NCBI GenBank assembly: GCA_021783385.1
Contig: JAJXTX010000069.1
Location: forward strand, 1-9,239
Direction of reading: 5' to 3'
DNA from: Pseudomonadota bacterium
GTDB lineage: Bacteria > Pseudomonadota > Gammaproteobacteria > Xanthomonadales > Rhodanobacteraceae
Length of the DNA stretch: 9,239 nucleotides
In this document: in pieces, positions 1 through 6,572 of the stretch
Layout of the letters: each line of letters begins with the position of its first letter
Position numbering within the stretch: position 1 is the first letter of the stretch
Notes under the pieces: model-generated
What the model was told of the DNA's origin: nothing
The model's input: only the letters and a program-made list of their open reading frames with translations
Database searches by the model: none
Program-made: the position numbers and the translations under genes

Positions 1-744
1 GCCGCGCTGGCGAAATCCACCACCCGCCGCGTGATGACCTACGGCATCGACACGCCGGACGCCGACGTGCGCGCGGTCAATCTGCAGCAGCGCGGCTTCG
101 AGATGCATTTCGACCTGTTGCTGCCCGGCCGCGGCGACGCGCTGCCGGTGAAGCTCAACCTGCCCGGCCGCCACAACGTGCTGAACGCGCTGGCCGCCGT
201 CACCATCGGCTGGCAGCTGGGCGTCGAGGCCACGGCGATGGCGCACGCGCTGGAGCATTTCCAGGGCGTCGGCCGGCGCTTCCACCGGCGCGGCGAGATT
301 GCGCTGGACCAGGGCCACGCGCTGCTGGTCGACGACTACGGTCACCACCCGCGCGAGCTGGCTGCGGTGTTCGCCGCCGCCCGCGGCGGCTGGCCCGAGC
401 GGCGCCTGGTGGTCGGCTTCCAGCCGCACCGCTACAGCCGCACGCGCGATCTGCTGGACGACTTCGCCAACGTGCTGGCCGAGGCCGACGTGCTGGTGCT
501 GACCGAGGTGTATCCGGCCGGCGAGGCGCCGATCACCGGCGCCGACGGCCGTGCGCTGGCGCGCGCGGTGCGCGCGCGCGGCAAGGTCGATCCGGTGCTG
601 ATCGAGCATCCGCGCGAACTGAAGGACACGCTGCCGGCGCTGCTGCGCGACGGCGATCTGCTGCTGCTGCTGGGCGCCGGTGACATCGGCGCCGCGGCGC
701 TGGAACTGGCGCAAGCCGGTCAACTGAGGACGCACAAGCCATGA
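1..744 (+). CDS. murC: UDP-N-acetylmuramate--L-alanine ligase MurC, C-terminal part (5' end outside window)
   Basis: MurC is the cytoplasmic ligase that adds L-alanine to UDP-MurNAc using ATP, the first amino acid of the peptidoglycan stem peptide. The reading frame is open from base 1, so the GTG at 31 is an internal codon and the gene begins upstream. Visible Mur-ligase features are the central-domain GRHNVLNA (nt 166-189), [11 protein letters not shown] (about 268-300), and the C-terminal-domain signatures DDYGHHP (331-351) and FQPHRYSRT (418-444), followed by [23 protein letters not shown] and FQPHRY separate MurC from MurD, MurE and MurF. About 247 codons are present, roughly the last half of a usual 460-480 residue protein. 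The TGA at 742-744 overlaps the ddlB ATG, consistent with the murC-ddlB order of dcw clusters. The only uncertainty is the missing N-terminus. Confidence 0.96.
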   Translation, partial: AALAKSTTRRVMTYGIDTPDADVRAVNLQQRGFEMHFDLLLPGRGDALPVKLNLPGRHNVLNALAAVTIGWQLGVEATAMAHALEHFQGVGRRFHRRGEIALDQGHALLVDDYGHHPRELAAVFAAARGGWPERRLVVGFQPHRYSRTRDLLDDFANVLAEADVLVLTEVYPAGEAPITGADGRALARAVRARGKVDPVLIEHPRELKDTLPALLRDGDLLLLLGAGDIGAAALELAQAGQLRTHKP

Positions 745-1796
745 GTCAGCCCGTCACGTCCCGCGCCCGCATCACCGATCCGGCCCAGTTCGGCCGCGTC
801 GCCGTGGTGATGGGCGGCAGCTCGGCCGAGCGCGAGGTGTCGCTCGACTCCGGCCGCAACGTGCTGGCGGCGCTGCAGGCGCGCGGCATCGACGCGCAGG
901 GCATCGACGGCATCCCGGCGCTGCTGGACGCGCTGCGCGCCGGCCACTTCGCACGCGTGTTCAACATCCTGCACGGCCAGCACGGTGGTGGCGAGGACGG
1001 TGTGCTGCAGGGCGCGCTGGAGTCGCTCAACGTGCCGTACACCGGTTCCGGCGTGCTCGGTTCGGCGCTGTCGATGGACAAGACCCGCTCCAAGCGCGTA
1101 TGGCAGTCGCTCGGCCTGCCGACGCCGAAGTTCGCCGCGCTGCCGCGCGGCGCCGACGTGCACGCGGCGGCGCGCCAAGTCGGTTTCCCGCTGATCGTGA
1201 AGCCTGCCTGCGAAGGCTCCAGTGTGGGCGTGACGCGGGTGTTCGCGGCGCGGGATCTGGACGCCGCGGTGGCGCTGGCGGCGAAGTATCCGGGCGACCT
1301 GCTGATGGAAACGCTGATCGAGGGCGACGAGCTGACCGTGGCGATTCTCGGCCGGCAGGTGCTGCCGAGCATCCACATCGTGCCGCAGGCGGCGTTCTAC
1401 GACTACAACGCGAAATACCTGGCGGAGGATACCCAGTACATCTGCCCCGGTCTGGGCGGCAGCACGGCCGACGAGCTGGCCGCGCTGTCGCTGGCGGCAT
1501 TCGACGCGCTCGGCTGCGCCGGCTGGGGCCGCGTCGATGTGATGCGCGACCGCGCCGGCCGCAACTGGCTGCTGGAAGTGAACACCGCGCCCGGGATGAC
1601 CTCGCACTCGCTGGTGCCGAAGGCCGCCGCGGCCGCCGGCATCGACTACCAGGAGCTGTGCTGGCGCGTGCTGGAGACGAGCTTCGCGCGGGAGTGGGAA
1701 ATGGGGAACGGGAAATCGCTGACTGCCGAGACCGGCGCTGATGATTCCCGACACCCGGCTCCCGCTTCGCGCGACTCCGATGGAGGCGCCGAATGA
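741..1796 (+). CDS. ddlB: D-alanine--D-alanine ligase DdlB with an unusual C-terminal extension
   Basis: This ATP-grasp enzyme joins two D-alanines to make the D-Ala-D-Ala end of the peptidoglycan precursor, in the cytoplasm. The 351-residue product has the N-terminal [27 protein letters not shown] (two residues longer than the E. coli LHGRGGEDG), [13 protein letters not shown], the ATP-grasp segment [35 protein letters not shown], and the metal and substrate loop [17 protein letters not shown]. The ATG at 741 is preceded by GAGGA at 726-730 and overlaps the murC stop. E. coli DdlB has 306 residues and ends in the helix that here reads [10 protein letters not shown] (to about residue 315). 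The last 36 or so residues ([15 protein letters not shown]... to GGAE) have no counterpart I know and are encoded by a palindromic repeat-like sequence. All catalytic motifs lie before it, so the enzyme should be functional. The stop overlaps ftsQ by ATGA. Confidence 0.96.
   Translation: MSQPVTSRARITDPAQFGRVAVVMGGSSAEREVSLDSGRNVLAALQARGIDAQGIDGIPALLDALRAGHFARVFNILHGQHGGGEDGVLQGALESLNVPYTGSGVLGSALSMDKTRSKRVWQSLGLPTPKFAALPRGADVHAAARQVGFPLIVKPACEGSSVGVTRVFAARDLDAAVALAAKYPGDLLMETLIEGDELTVAILGRQVLPSIHIVPQAAFYDYNAKYLAEDTQYICPGLGGSTADELAALSLAAFDALGCAGWGRVDVMRDRAGRNWLLEVNTAPGMTSHSLVPKAAAAAGIDYQELCWRVLETSFAREWEMGNGKSLTAETGADDSRHPAPASRDSDGGAE
1684..1776. repeat. Imperfect palindromic repeat (REP-like, Xanthomonadales type) inside the ddlB 3' end
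   Basis: The left arm runs from GCGGGAG (1688-1694) through GGG (1696-1698) to CGGGAAATC (1709-1717). The right arm runs from GATTCCCG (1743-1750) through CCC (1754-1756) to CTCCCGC (1759-1765). The arms pair over 7, 3 and 8 bp with small bulges around a 25-nt loop (1718-1742). The GGGAAATGGGGAACGGGAAATC style is like the intergenic repeats I know from Xanthomonas and relatives, and the minus-strand translation ([11 protein letters not shown], then FPFPISHSR) matches their typical spurious peptides. The decamer GCTTCGCGCG occurs on both sides (1681-1690 and 1764-1773). Here the element is read as the ddlB C-terminus. Family assignment is from memory, not from a search. Confidence 0.6.
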
Positions 1797-2533
1797 AAGG
1801 AGCTGCCCGCCTGCTCGCCTGGTGCCTGGCTATCGCGCTGGTCGCGCTGCCGGTGGTCGGGCTGCTGCGCGGCTGGTTCGCGGCCAGTCGCTGGCCGGTG
1901 ACGCGGCTGACGGTGCAGGCCGAGTTCAAGCACGTGAGCGCGGCGGAGATCCGTGCCGCCGTGCTGCCGCGACTGGGCAACGGCTTCTTCGCGCTGAATC
2001 TGGAGGCGGTGCAGCAGGCGGTGGCCGCGCTGCCGTGGGTGGAATCGGTGGAGGCGCGCAAGCGCTGGCCGGACACCCTGCTGCTGCGCGTGCGCGAGCG
2101 GCAGCCGTTTGCGCGCTGGAACGACCACCAACTGATCAGCCGCCAAGGCCGCGTATTCGACGCGCCGGATGCCGCCACGCTCACCGGTCTGCCGGATCTG
2201 CGCGGCCCGGACGCGCGGCTGGCCGAGGTGGTGAGCTTCTACGCCGACACGCAGAAGGCATTTGCCGGGACCCATTTGCAGATCGCCGGAGTGACATTGA
2301 CCGAGCGCGGCAGCTGGAGCGTGACTACCGCCAGCGGCGCGCAGATCGTGATCGGCGACCGCGACCAGGCCGGTCGGCGGCTGCGCCGCTTCCTCGACGT
2401 CTACGCGCAGATGATGGCCGGCCACACCGACGGCTTCACCTACGCCGACCTTCGCTACACCAACGGATTTGCCGTGCGCTGGCCGCAGTCGCCGGTTGCC
2501 GCCACCCACGCCGGAGGCTCGCCCCGCACATGA
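1793..2533 (+). CDS. ftsQ: Cell division protein FtsQ
   Basis: FtsQ is a bitopic inner-membrane protein of the divisome. Its periplasmic part recruits FtsB/FtsL and links the cytoplasmic ring to septal peptidoglycan synthesis. The 246-residue product has a short cytoplasmic end (MKGAAR), one hydrophobic membrane segment (about residues 7-27), a POTRA domain (about 34-100: [22 protein letters not shown]... ending [16 protein letters not shown]), and the beta domain ending in [12 protein letters not shown] (about 222-233), a typical FtsQ C-terminal motif. Length is close to the family norm of 250-280. The ATG at 1793 follows GGAGG (1782-1786) with a 6-nt spacer and overlaps the ddlB stop. The TGA at 2531-2533 overlaps the ftsA ATG, so coupling on both sides is likely. 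The protein diverges more than its neighbours, as is usual for FtsQ. Confidence 0.95.
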   Translation: MKGAARLLAWCLAIALVALPVVGLLRGWFAASRWPVTRLTVQAEFKHVSAAEIRAAVLPRLGNGFFALNLEAVQQAVAALPWVESVEARKRWPDTLLLRVRERQPFARWNDHQLISRQGRVFDAPDAATLTGLPDLRGPDARLAEVVSFYADTQKAFAGTHLQIAGVTLTERGSWSVTTASGAQIVIGDRDQAGRRLRRFLDVYAQMMAGHTDGFTYADLRYTNGFAVRWPQSPVAATHAGGSPRT

Positions 2534-3762
2534 AGACGCGCAACGACAAGCAGCTGGTGGTCGGACTCGATATCGGCACCTCCAAGGTGATGGCGATCGT
2601 CGGCGAGTACGAGCCGGGCGAACCGATCACCGTGATCGGCATCGGCACGCATGTATCGCGCGGCATGAAGCGCGGCTCGGTGGTCGACATCGAATCGACC
2701 GTGCACTCGATTCAGCGCGCGGTGGAGGAGGCCGAGCTGATGGCCGGCTGCGACATCCGCTCCGTGTACGCCTCGATCTCCGGCAGCCATCTGGAAACCC
2801 GCAACTCGCACGGCAATGCGGCGATCCGTGACCGCGAGGTCACCGCGGCCGATCTGGAGCAGGTGCTGGAAGCGGCCAGCGCGGTGGCGATTCCTGCCGA
2901 TCGCAAGGTGCTCTACAAGGAGTCGCAGGAATACCGCATCGACGGGCAGGACGGTATCCGTTCGCCGGTCGGCATGAGCGGCGTGCGGCTGGAGGCGAAC
3001 GTCCATCTGGTCACCGGCGCGGCGGCGGCGGTGCAGAACATCACCAAGTGCATCCAGCGTTGCGGGCTGAGCGTGGACGAGCTGGTGCCCTCGGCGCTGG
3101 CCAGCGCCAAGGCGGTGCTGACCGACGACGAGCGTGAACTGGGCGTCTGCCTGGTCGACATCGGCGCCGGCACCACCGACATCGCGATCTATACCCAGGG
3201 CTCGATCCGCTACACCGCCTCGCTGCCGGTCGGTGGTGACCAGGTGACCAGTGACATCGCCTACGGCGTGCATACGCCGACCGCGCATGCGGAGGAGATC
3301 AAGATCAAGTACGCCTGTGCCCAGACCGGGTTGGCGCATGCGGAGGAAACCATCCAGGTGCCCAGTGTGGGCGATCGGCCGCCGCGGCGGCTGGCGCGGC
3401 AGTCGCTCGCGCAGAGCGTGCAGGCGCGCTACGAGGAAATCTTCGAGATGGTGCAGGACCAGCTGCGCCGCTCCGGCTACGAGAGCCTGGTCGCCGCCGG
3501 CGTAGTGCTGACCGGCGGCGCCTCGAAGATGGAAGGCGCGCTGGAACTGGCCGAGGAGATCTTCCACAAGATGGTGCGCATCGGTGTGCCGCAGCAGATC
3601 GAGGGTCTCGGCGAAGTCGTTTCCAGCCCGCTGCACGCCACCGGCGTGGGCCTGCTGCTGCATGGCGCGCGCGCCGGCGGCATGCGCATCAGCGGGCCGG
3701 CAGGTGGCAACGTCGGCGGCATGATCGAGCGGCTGCGCAGCTGGATCACGCGGAATTTCTGA
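2530..3762 (+). CDS. ftsA: Cell division protein FtsA
   Basis: FtsA is the actin-like ATPase that ties FtsZ filaments to the inner membrane and recruits later division proteins. The 410-residue product (E. coli 420) has the actin-fold phosphate-1 loop VGLDIGTSKV (about 11-20), the FtsA-specific 1C region (about 85-165), the phosphate-2 loop LVDIGAGTTDIAIY (around D210), and the adenosine motif GVVLTGGASKMEG (about 324-336). It ends in an amphipathic helix, MIERLRSWITRNF, equivalent to the E. coli membrane-targeting sequence. The ATG at 2530 overlaps the ftsQ stop, with GGAGG at 2513-2517 (12-nt spacer, rather long, as expected for a coupled start). The same frame stays open upstream to 1741, but that stretch is antisense-free shadow over ftsQ, not an N-terminal extension. 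It is followed by 133 nt and then its partner ftsZ. Confidence 0.97.
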   Translation: MKTRNDKQLVVGLDIGTSKVMAIVGEYEPGEPITVIGIGTHVSRGMKRGSVVDIESTVHSIQRAVEEAELMAGCDIRSVYASISGSHLETRNSHGNAAIRDREVTAADLEQVLEAASAVAIPADRKVLYKESQEYRIDGQDGIRSPVGMSGVRLEANVHLVTGAAAAVQNITKCIQRCGLSVDELVPSALASAKAVLTDDERELGVCLVDIGAGTTDIAIYTQGSIRYTASLPVGGDQVTSDIAYGVHTPTAHAEEIKIKYACAQTGLAHAEETIQVPSVGDRPPRRLARQSLAQSVQARYEEIFEMVQDQLRRSGYESLVAAGVVLTGGASKMEGALELAEEIFHKMVRIGVPQQIEGLGEVVSSPLHATGVGLLLHGARAGGMRISGPAGGNVGGMIERLRSWITRNF

Positions 3763-3895
3763 GCGGGCAAAACGATTTTTTTCAAGGTGGCGCAGGAGGC
3801 GCTACCCAGGGCGGAAGGAAGCCAGCCCGCCACCATGAACCGGCAGGAGTCGCGCTTCGTGGTTACAACGACAACAACTCTACGGAGGACGGGAA
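3763..3895 (+). promoter_or_regulatory. ftsA-ftsZ spacer with a hairpin and competing pairing
   Basis: After the ftsA stop comes a T7 run (about 3776-3782) and then a stem of GGTGGCGC (3786-3793) with GCGCTACC (3799-3806), 8 bp including one G-T wobble, around a 5-nt AGGAG loop. The T run lies before the stem, so this is not a plus-strand intrinsic terminator. The left arm GGTGGCG can instead pair perfectly with CGCCACC (3828-3834). The spacer ends in an A/C-rich stretch and a strong ribosome site, GGAGG (3884-3888), 7 nt before the ftsZ ATG. I see no convincing -35/-10 pair. A role in setting ftsZ dosage against ftsA is inference. Confidence 0.4.
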
Positions 3896-3903
3896 ATGTT
3901 TGA
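3835..3903 (+). CDS. Possible 22-codon upstream ORF overlapping the ftsZ start
   Basis: ATG at 3835 opens a 22-codon frame, MNRQESRFVVTTTTTLRRTGNV, that stops with TGA at 3901-3903, just inside ftsZ in another frame. Five threonine codons in a row come from the A/C-rich stretch before the ftsZ ribosome site. The nearest purine-rich sequence, GGAAGGA (3813-3819), is about 15 nt upstream, which is far for a ribosome site, so translation is doubtful. If translated, it would terminate 6 bases after the A of the ftsZ ATG and could couple or restrain ftsZ initiation. It may equally be a chance ORF in an unstructured leader. Confidence 0.15.
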   Translation: MNRQESRFVVTTTTTLRRTGNV

Positions 3904-5086
3904 ACTGATTGAAAAACTCGCACCCAATGCAGTCATCAAGGTGATCGGCGTGGGCGGCGGCGGCGGCAATGCCGTGGCGCACATGCTGAATGCCAACATC
4001 GAAGGCGTCGAATTCATCGTCGCCAACACCGACGCGCAGGCGATGACCAGCTGCGGCTCGCGTACCCACCTGCAGCTGGGTGGCAACGTGACCAAGGGTC
4101 TCGGCGCAGGCGCCAATCCGGAGGTCGGCCGGCAGGCCGCGCTGGAGGATCGTGAACGCATCGAGGCCATGCTGGAAGGTGCCGACATGGTGTTCATCAC
4201 CGCCGGCATGGGCGGCGGCACCGGCACCGGCGCGGCGCCGGTGGTGGCGCAGCTGGCCAAGGAGAAGGGCATCCTCACCGTGGCGGTGGTGACCAAGCCG
4301 TTCCCGTTCGAAGGCCGCCGGCGCATGCAGGTTGCGCTGAAGGGCATCGAGGATCTGTCGCAGCATGTCGACTCGCTGATCACCGTGCCGAACGAGAAGC
4401 TGCTCAGCGTGCTCGGTCGCGACGTGACCCTGCTGAACGCGTTCAAGGCTGCCAACGACGTGCTGCAGGGCGCCGTGCAGGGCATCGCCGACCTGATCAC
4501 CGCCCCTGGCCTGATCAACGTCGACTTCGCCGACGTGCGCACCGTGATGTCCGAAATGGGCCTGGCGATGATGGGCTCGGGCACTGCCCGCGGCGACGAC
4601 CGGGCACAGGCCGCGGCCGAGGCGGCGATCAAGAACCCGCTGCTGGAGGACGTCAACCTCAATGGCGCCTGCGGCATCCTGGTCAATGTCACCGCCGGCC
4701 CCAACCTCACCATGCGCGAGTTCGACGAGATCGGCCGCATCATCCACGACTTCGCCAGCGAGGATGCCACGGTGGTGATCGGCACCTCGCTCGATCCGGA
4801 CATGAAGGACGACGTGCGCGTCACCGTGGTCGCCACCGGCCTCAACCGCGCCGCTGCCTCGCGCCAGCCGATCCGCATGGTCGAGACGCAGCAGGTGCAG
4901 ATGCGCCCGCGGCCGGTGGTACTGCGCACCGGAACCGGCAACGAGGTGGTCGACTATGCGCAGCCGGAGCAGGTGGTCACGCACCACGGCCGCGGCGAAG
5001 GCGGCAACGCGCCCTCCGGCAAGGCGTCCGAGCCGGGTTTCGATTACCTCGATATCCCGGCGTTTCTGCGGCGGCAAGCCGACTGA
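3896..5086 (+). CDS. ftsZ: Cell division GTPase FtsZ
   Basis: FtsZ is the tubulin-like GTPase that polymerises at midcell into the division ring. The 396-residue product (E. coli 383) has the nucleotide-binding GVGGGGGNAV (about 18-27), the tubulin signature GGGTGTG (106-112), PFPFEGRRR, the synergy loop NVDFADVRT with D210 and D213 that completes the GTPase site of the next subunit, and the second-domain LLEDVNLNGACGILVN. A variable linker follows (about 320-380). The last 14 residues, DYLDIPAFLRRQAD, are the conserved peptide that binds FtsA and ZipA. The ATG at 3896 has GGAGG at 3884-3888. The position after ftsQ-ftsA is canonical. Many family members have Arg or Lys at the GACG position, where this one has Cys259; this is a detail from memory. 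Confidence 0.98.
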   Translation: MFELIEKLAPNAVIKVIGVGGGGGNAVAHMLNANIEGVEFIVANTDAQAMTSCGSRTHLQLGGNVTKGLGAGANPEVGRQAALEDRERIEAMLEGADMVFITAGMGGGTGTGAAPVVAQLAKEKGILTVAVVTKPFPFEGRRRMQVALKGIEDLSQHVDSLITVPNEKLLSVLGRDVTLLNAFKAANDVLQGAVQGIADLITAPGLINVDFADVRTVMSEMGLAMMGSGTARGDDRAQAAAEAAIKNPLLEDVNLNGACGILVNVTAGPNLTMREFDEIGRIIHDFASEDATVVIGTSLDPDMKDDVRVTVVATGLNRAAASRQPIRMVETQQVQMRPRPVVLRTGTGNEVVDYAQPEQVVTHHGRGEGGNAPSGKASEPGFDYLDIPAFLRRQAD

Positions 5087-5143
5087 GTCGACGCGTCGAG
5101 GTGCAAGGAGAGCTGATGCGTTGAACAAAAGCCCATCCGGCTG

Positions 5144-5352
5144 GTCAGTCTGAGGTCGCGTCGGCTGCGGTGCTCCGCAGCCTGCCCGACGGCGTTGCGG
5201 CCGCTTCAGGCTGTGGACGAAGACTCAGACTGACGGCAAGCGGGCGTATCCATGCGTGCAGCCTCATGACCATGCGTACGGAGCGACGCATGACCGGCGA
5301 CTCTGCCGGTTCGATGTCCCGTGCCGGATTCCCGTCCCTGGCGCGGGCATCG
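5144..5352 (+). other. Candidate structured RNA element downstream of ftsZ
   Basis: An outer perfect 11-bp stem pairs GTCAGTCTGAG (5144-5154) with CTCAGACTGAC (5224-5234). Inside it, hairpin A pairs GGCTGCGG (5163-5170) with CCGCAGCC (5175-5182) around TGCT, and CGTC (5159-5162) with GACG (5188-5191). The alternative hairpin B pairs 5174-5184 with 5207-5217 (11 bp, one G-T wobble). Three more hairpins follow almost without gaps: CATGCGT/ACGCATG (5271-5277/5286-5292), ACCGGC/GCCGGT (5293-5298/5305-5310), and a 15-bp stem with one bulge (5312-5327/5338-5352). The wobbles at 5177/5214, 5322/5343 and 5326/5339 are G-U on the plus strand but would be A-C on the minus strand, which favours a plus-strand transcript. 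There is no T tract, so it is not a simple intrinsic terminator. I know no Rfam family that it matches. Confidence 0.45.
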
Positions 5353-5452
5353 CGTCTTCGGTGTGATCAGTTCGTCAGAAGTTGTTGACCGCCGGCTTTC
5401 GTGGATGAAGGCAGGGTGAAGGTTTAATCATACTGAACGGTGCGGTTTGCTA

Positions 5453-5480
5453 TTGCCACAGGTTAAGACTGTGTTAGCAT
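5453..5480 (+). promoter_or_regulatory. Sigma70-type promoter of lpxC
   Basis: TTGCCA (5453-5458) matches 5 of 6 bases of the -35 consensus. TAGCAT (5475-5480) matches 4 of 6 of the -10 after a 16-bp spacer, and TGT just before it (5472-5474) gives an extended -10 (TGn). The expected start is near 5486-5488, leaving a leader of about 35 nt. The local drop in GC supports the call. It gives lpxC its own transcription, separate from the dcw cluster. Confidence 0.65.
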
Positions 5481-5490
5481 CCGCCCCTAA

Positions 5491-5504
5491 TTGGCTGCTG
5501 CCAA
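5491..5504 (+). promoter_or_regulatory. Small hairpin in the lpxC leader
   Basis: TTGGC (5491-5495) and GCCAA (5500-5504) form a perfect 5-bp stem with a TGCT loop, close to the predicted 5' end of the lpxC mRNA and 17 nt before its ATG. The lpxC start lacks a clear Shine-Dalgarno (the nearest is TGGG at 5507-5510). The hairpin could protect the 5' end or shape initiation, but it is short and may be chance. Confidence 0.25.
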
Positions 5505-5521
5505 CATGGGTGTCAACAACA

Positions 5522-6436
5522 ATGATCAAGCAGCGTACGCTCAAAAATATCATCCGGGCCACCGGCGTCGGTCTGCACACCGGTGACAAGGTCTACATGA
5601 CATTGCGCCCGGCCGCACCGAATACCGGCATCGTGTTTCGCCGCACCGATCTGGAACCGCCGGTCGACATTCGCGCGCGCCAGGACAACGTTGGCGACAC
5701 GCGCCTGTCGACCACGCTGGTCAATGGCGACGCGCGCGTCTCCACCGTCGAGCACCTGCTCTCGGCGATGGCTGGACTCGGTATCGACAACGCCTACGTC
5801 GATCTGTCCGCGCCGGAAGTGCCGATCATGGACGGCAGTGCCGGTCCCTTCGTGTTCCTGCTGCAGTCGGCCGGCATCGAAGAGCAGAACGTGGCCAAGC
5901 GCTTCATCCGCATCAAGAAGCCGATCCGCGTGCAGGATGGCGACAAGTGGGCCAGCTTCGATCCGTTCGAGGGTTTCAAGGTCGGCTTCTCGATCGACTT
6001 CAACCATCCGATCATCAGCAAACGCACCTCGCGCGCCGAGATCGACTTTTCCACCACCTCGTTCGTGAAGGAAGTGAGCCGCGCGCGCACCTTCGGCTTC
6101 ATGCGCGACATCGAGGCGATGCGCGAGCAGAACCTGGCGCTGGGCGGCTCGATGGACAACGCGGTGGTGCTGGATGACTACCGCGTGCTCAACGAGGACG
6201 GCCTCCGCTACGAGGACGAGTTCGTCAAGCACAAGATTCTCGACGCGATCGGCGATCTGTACCTGCTCGGCCACAGCCTGATCGGCGCCTACCACGCGCA
6301 CAAGTCCGGCCACGAGCTCAACAACAAGCTGCTGCGCACGCTGATGGCCGATGCCACCGCGTGGGAAGAAGTCAGCTACCAGGACGATCCGGCCACCTCG
6401 CCGATCTCCTACGCGCATCCGGCCCAGGCGGTCTGA
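5522..6436 (+). CDS. lpxC: UDP-3-O-acyl-N-acetylglucosamine deacetylase LpxC
   Basis: LpxC is the zinc enzyme that removes the acetyl group from UDP-3-O-acyl-GlcNAc, the first committed step of lipid A synthesis, in the cytoplasm. The product has 304 residues (E. coli 305) and begins MIKQRTLK, matching the family start, so I use ATG 5522 although the frame is open back to 5447 and a GTG lies four codons upstream at 5510. The visible zinc ligands are H78 (STVEHLLSA), H237 and D241 ([13 protein letters not shown]), with catalytic E77 and H264 (HKSGHELNN). [16 protein letters not shown] and SRARTFGF are also typical. It has its own promoter (5453-5480) and a strong terminator after it. The ribosome site is weak, which fits a gene that many bacteria keep under tight control, but no specific control mechanism can be read here. 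Confidence 0.98.
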   Translation: MIKQRTLKNIIRATGVGLHTGDKVYMTLRPAAPNTGIVFRRTDLEPPVDIRARQDNVGDTRLSTTLVNGDARVSTVEHLLSAMAGLGIDNAYVDLSAPEVPIMDGSAGPFVFLLQSAGIEEQNVAKRFIRIKKPIRVQDGDKWASFDPFEGFKVGFSIDFNHPIISKRTSRAEIDFSTTSFVKEVSRARTFGFMRDIEAMREQNLALGGSMDNAVVLDDYRVLNEDGLRYEDEFVKHKILDAIGDLYLLGHSLIGAYHAHKSGHELNNKLLRTLMADATAWEEVSYQDDPATSPISYAHPAQAV

Positions 6437-6464
6437 TCCGCCCGCCCAGCCCCTGAAAGTCGAT

Positions 6465-6500
6465 CGAAAACGGCCGTGTCGCAGGACACGGCCGTTTTCG
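6465..6500. terminator. Bidirectional intrinsic terminator between lpxC and dciA
   Basis: CGAAAACGGCCGTGTC (6465-6480) and GACACGGCCGTTTTCG (6485-6500) form a perfect 16-bp stem with a GCAG loop. The A4/T4 at the stem base gives a U tract in both directions. It lies 28 nt after the lpxC stop and is also downstream of the convergent dciA-like gene, so it probably ends both transcripts. Confidence 0.9.
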
Positions 6501-6572
6501 TGATGGGCGCCCGTCGCAGCGGCTGTATTTCACGTCCCGCAGACACGACATGCGGTGGAGACTGCAGTCGCA

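Larger units (their letters stand above)
5087..5521. other. 435-bp non-coding spacer between ftsZ and lpxC
   Basis: No credible gene is present. From left to right it holds a 12-bp perfect palindrome, TCGACGCGTCGA (5088-5099), right after the ftsZ stop; a strong ribosome-site-like AAGGAG (5105-5110) followed by ATG CGT TGA (5116-5124); a run of strong hairpins (5144-5352); a plain stretch (5353-5450); and the lpxC promoter (5453-5480) with its short leader. A 72-codon frame from GTG 5170 to 5388 has no ribosome site and lies over the hairpins, so I treat it as chance. Confidence 0.8.

Noticed and set aside
31..744. Full-length 237-residue gene starting at GTG 31
   Set aside because: The frame is open to base 1 and the protein is clearly the C-terminal part of MurC, so the start lies upstream of the window.
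720..1754. 344-codon minus-strand frame opposite ddlB, and other long minus frames opposite ftsQ, ftsA, ftsZ (3863-5128) and lpxC (5513-6418)
   Set aside because: These are shadows typical of GC-rich genes: compositions rich in His, Arg, Gln and Val, no recognisable domains, and full overlap with well-identified genes.
1741..2529. 673-codon frame that would extend FtsA upstream through ftsQ
   Set aside because: The extra part is Arg/Ala-rich shadow of ftsQ. FtsA families begin as at ATG 2530, which also overlaps the ftsQ stop.
5170..5388. 72-codon plus-strand ORF in the ftsZ-lpxC spacer
   Set aside because: GTG start without a ribosome site, no recognisable protein features, and it lies across strong hairpins.
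5447..5521. 25-residue N-terminal extension of LpxC
   Set aside because: It would cover the promoter, and the family begins MIKQRTLK as at ATG 5522.
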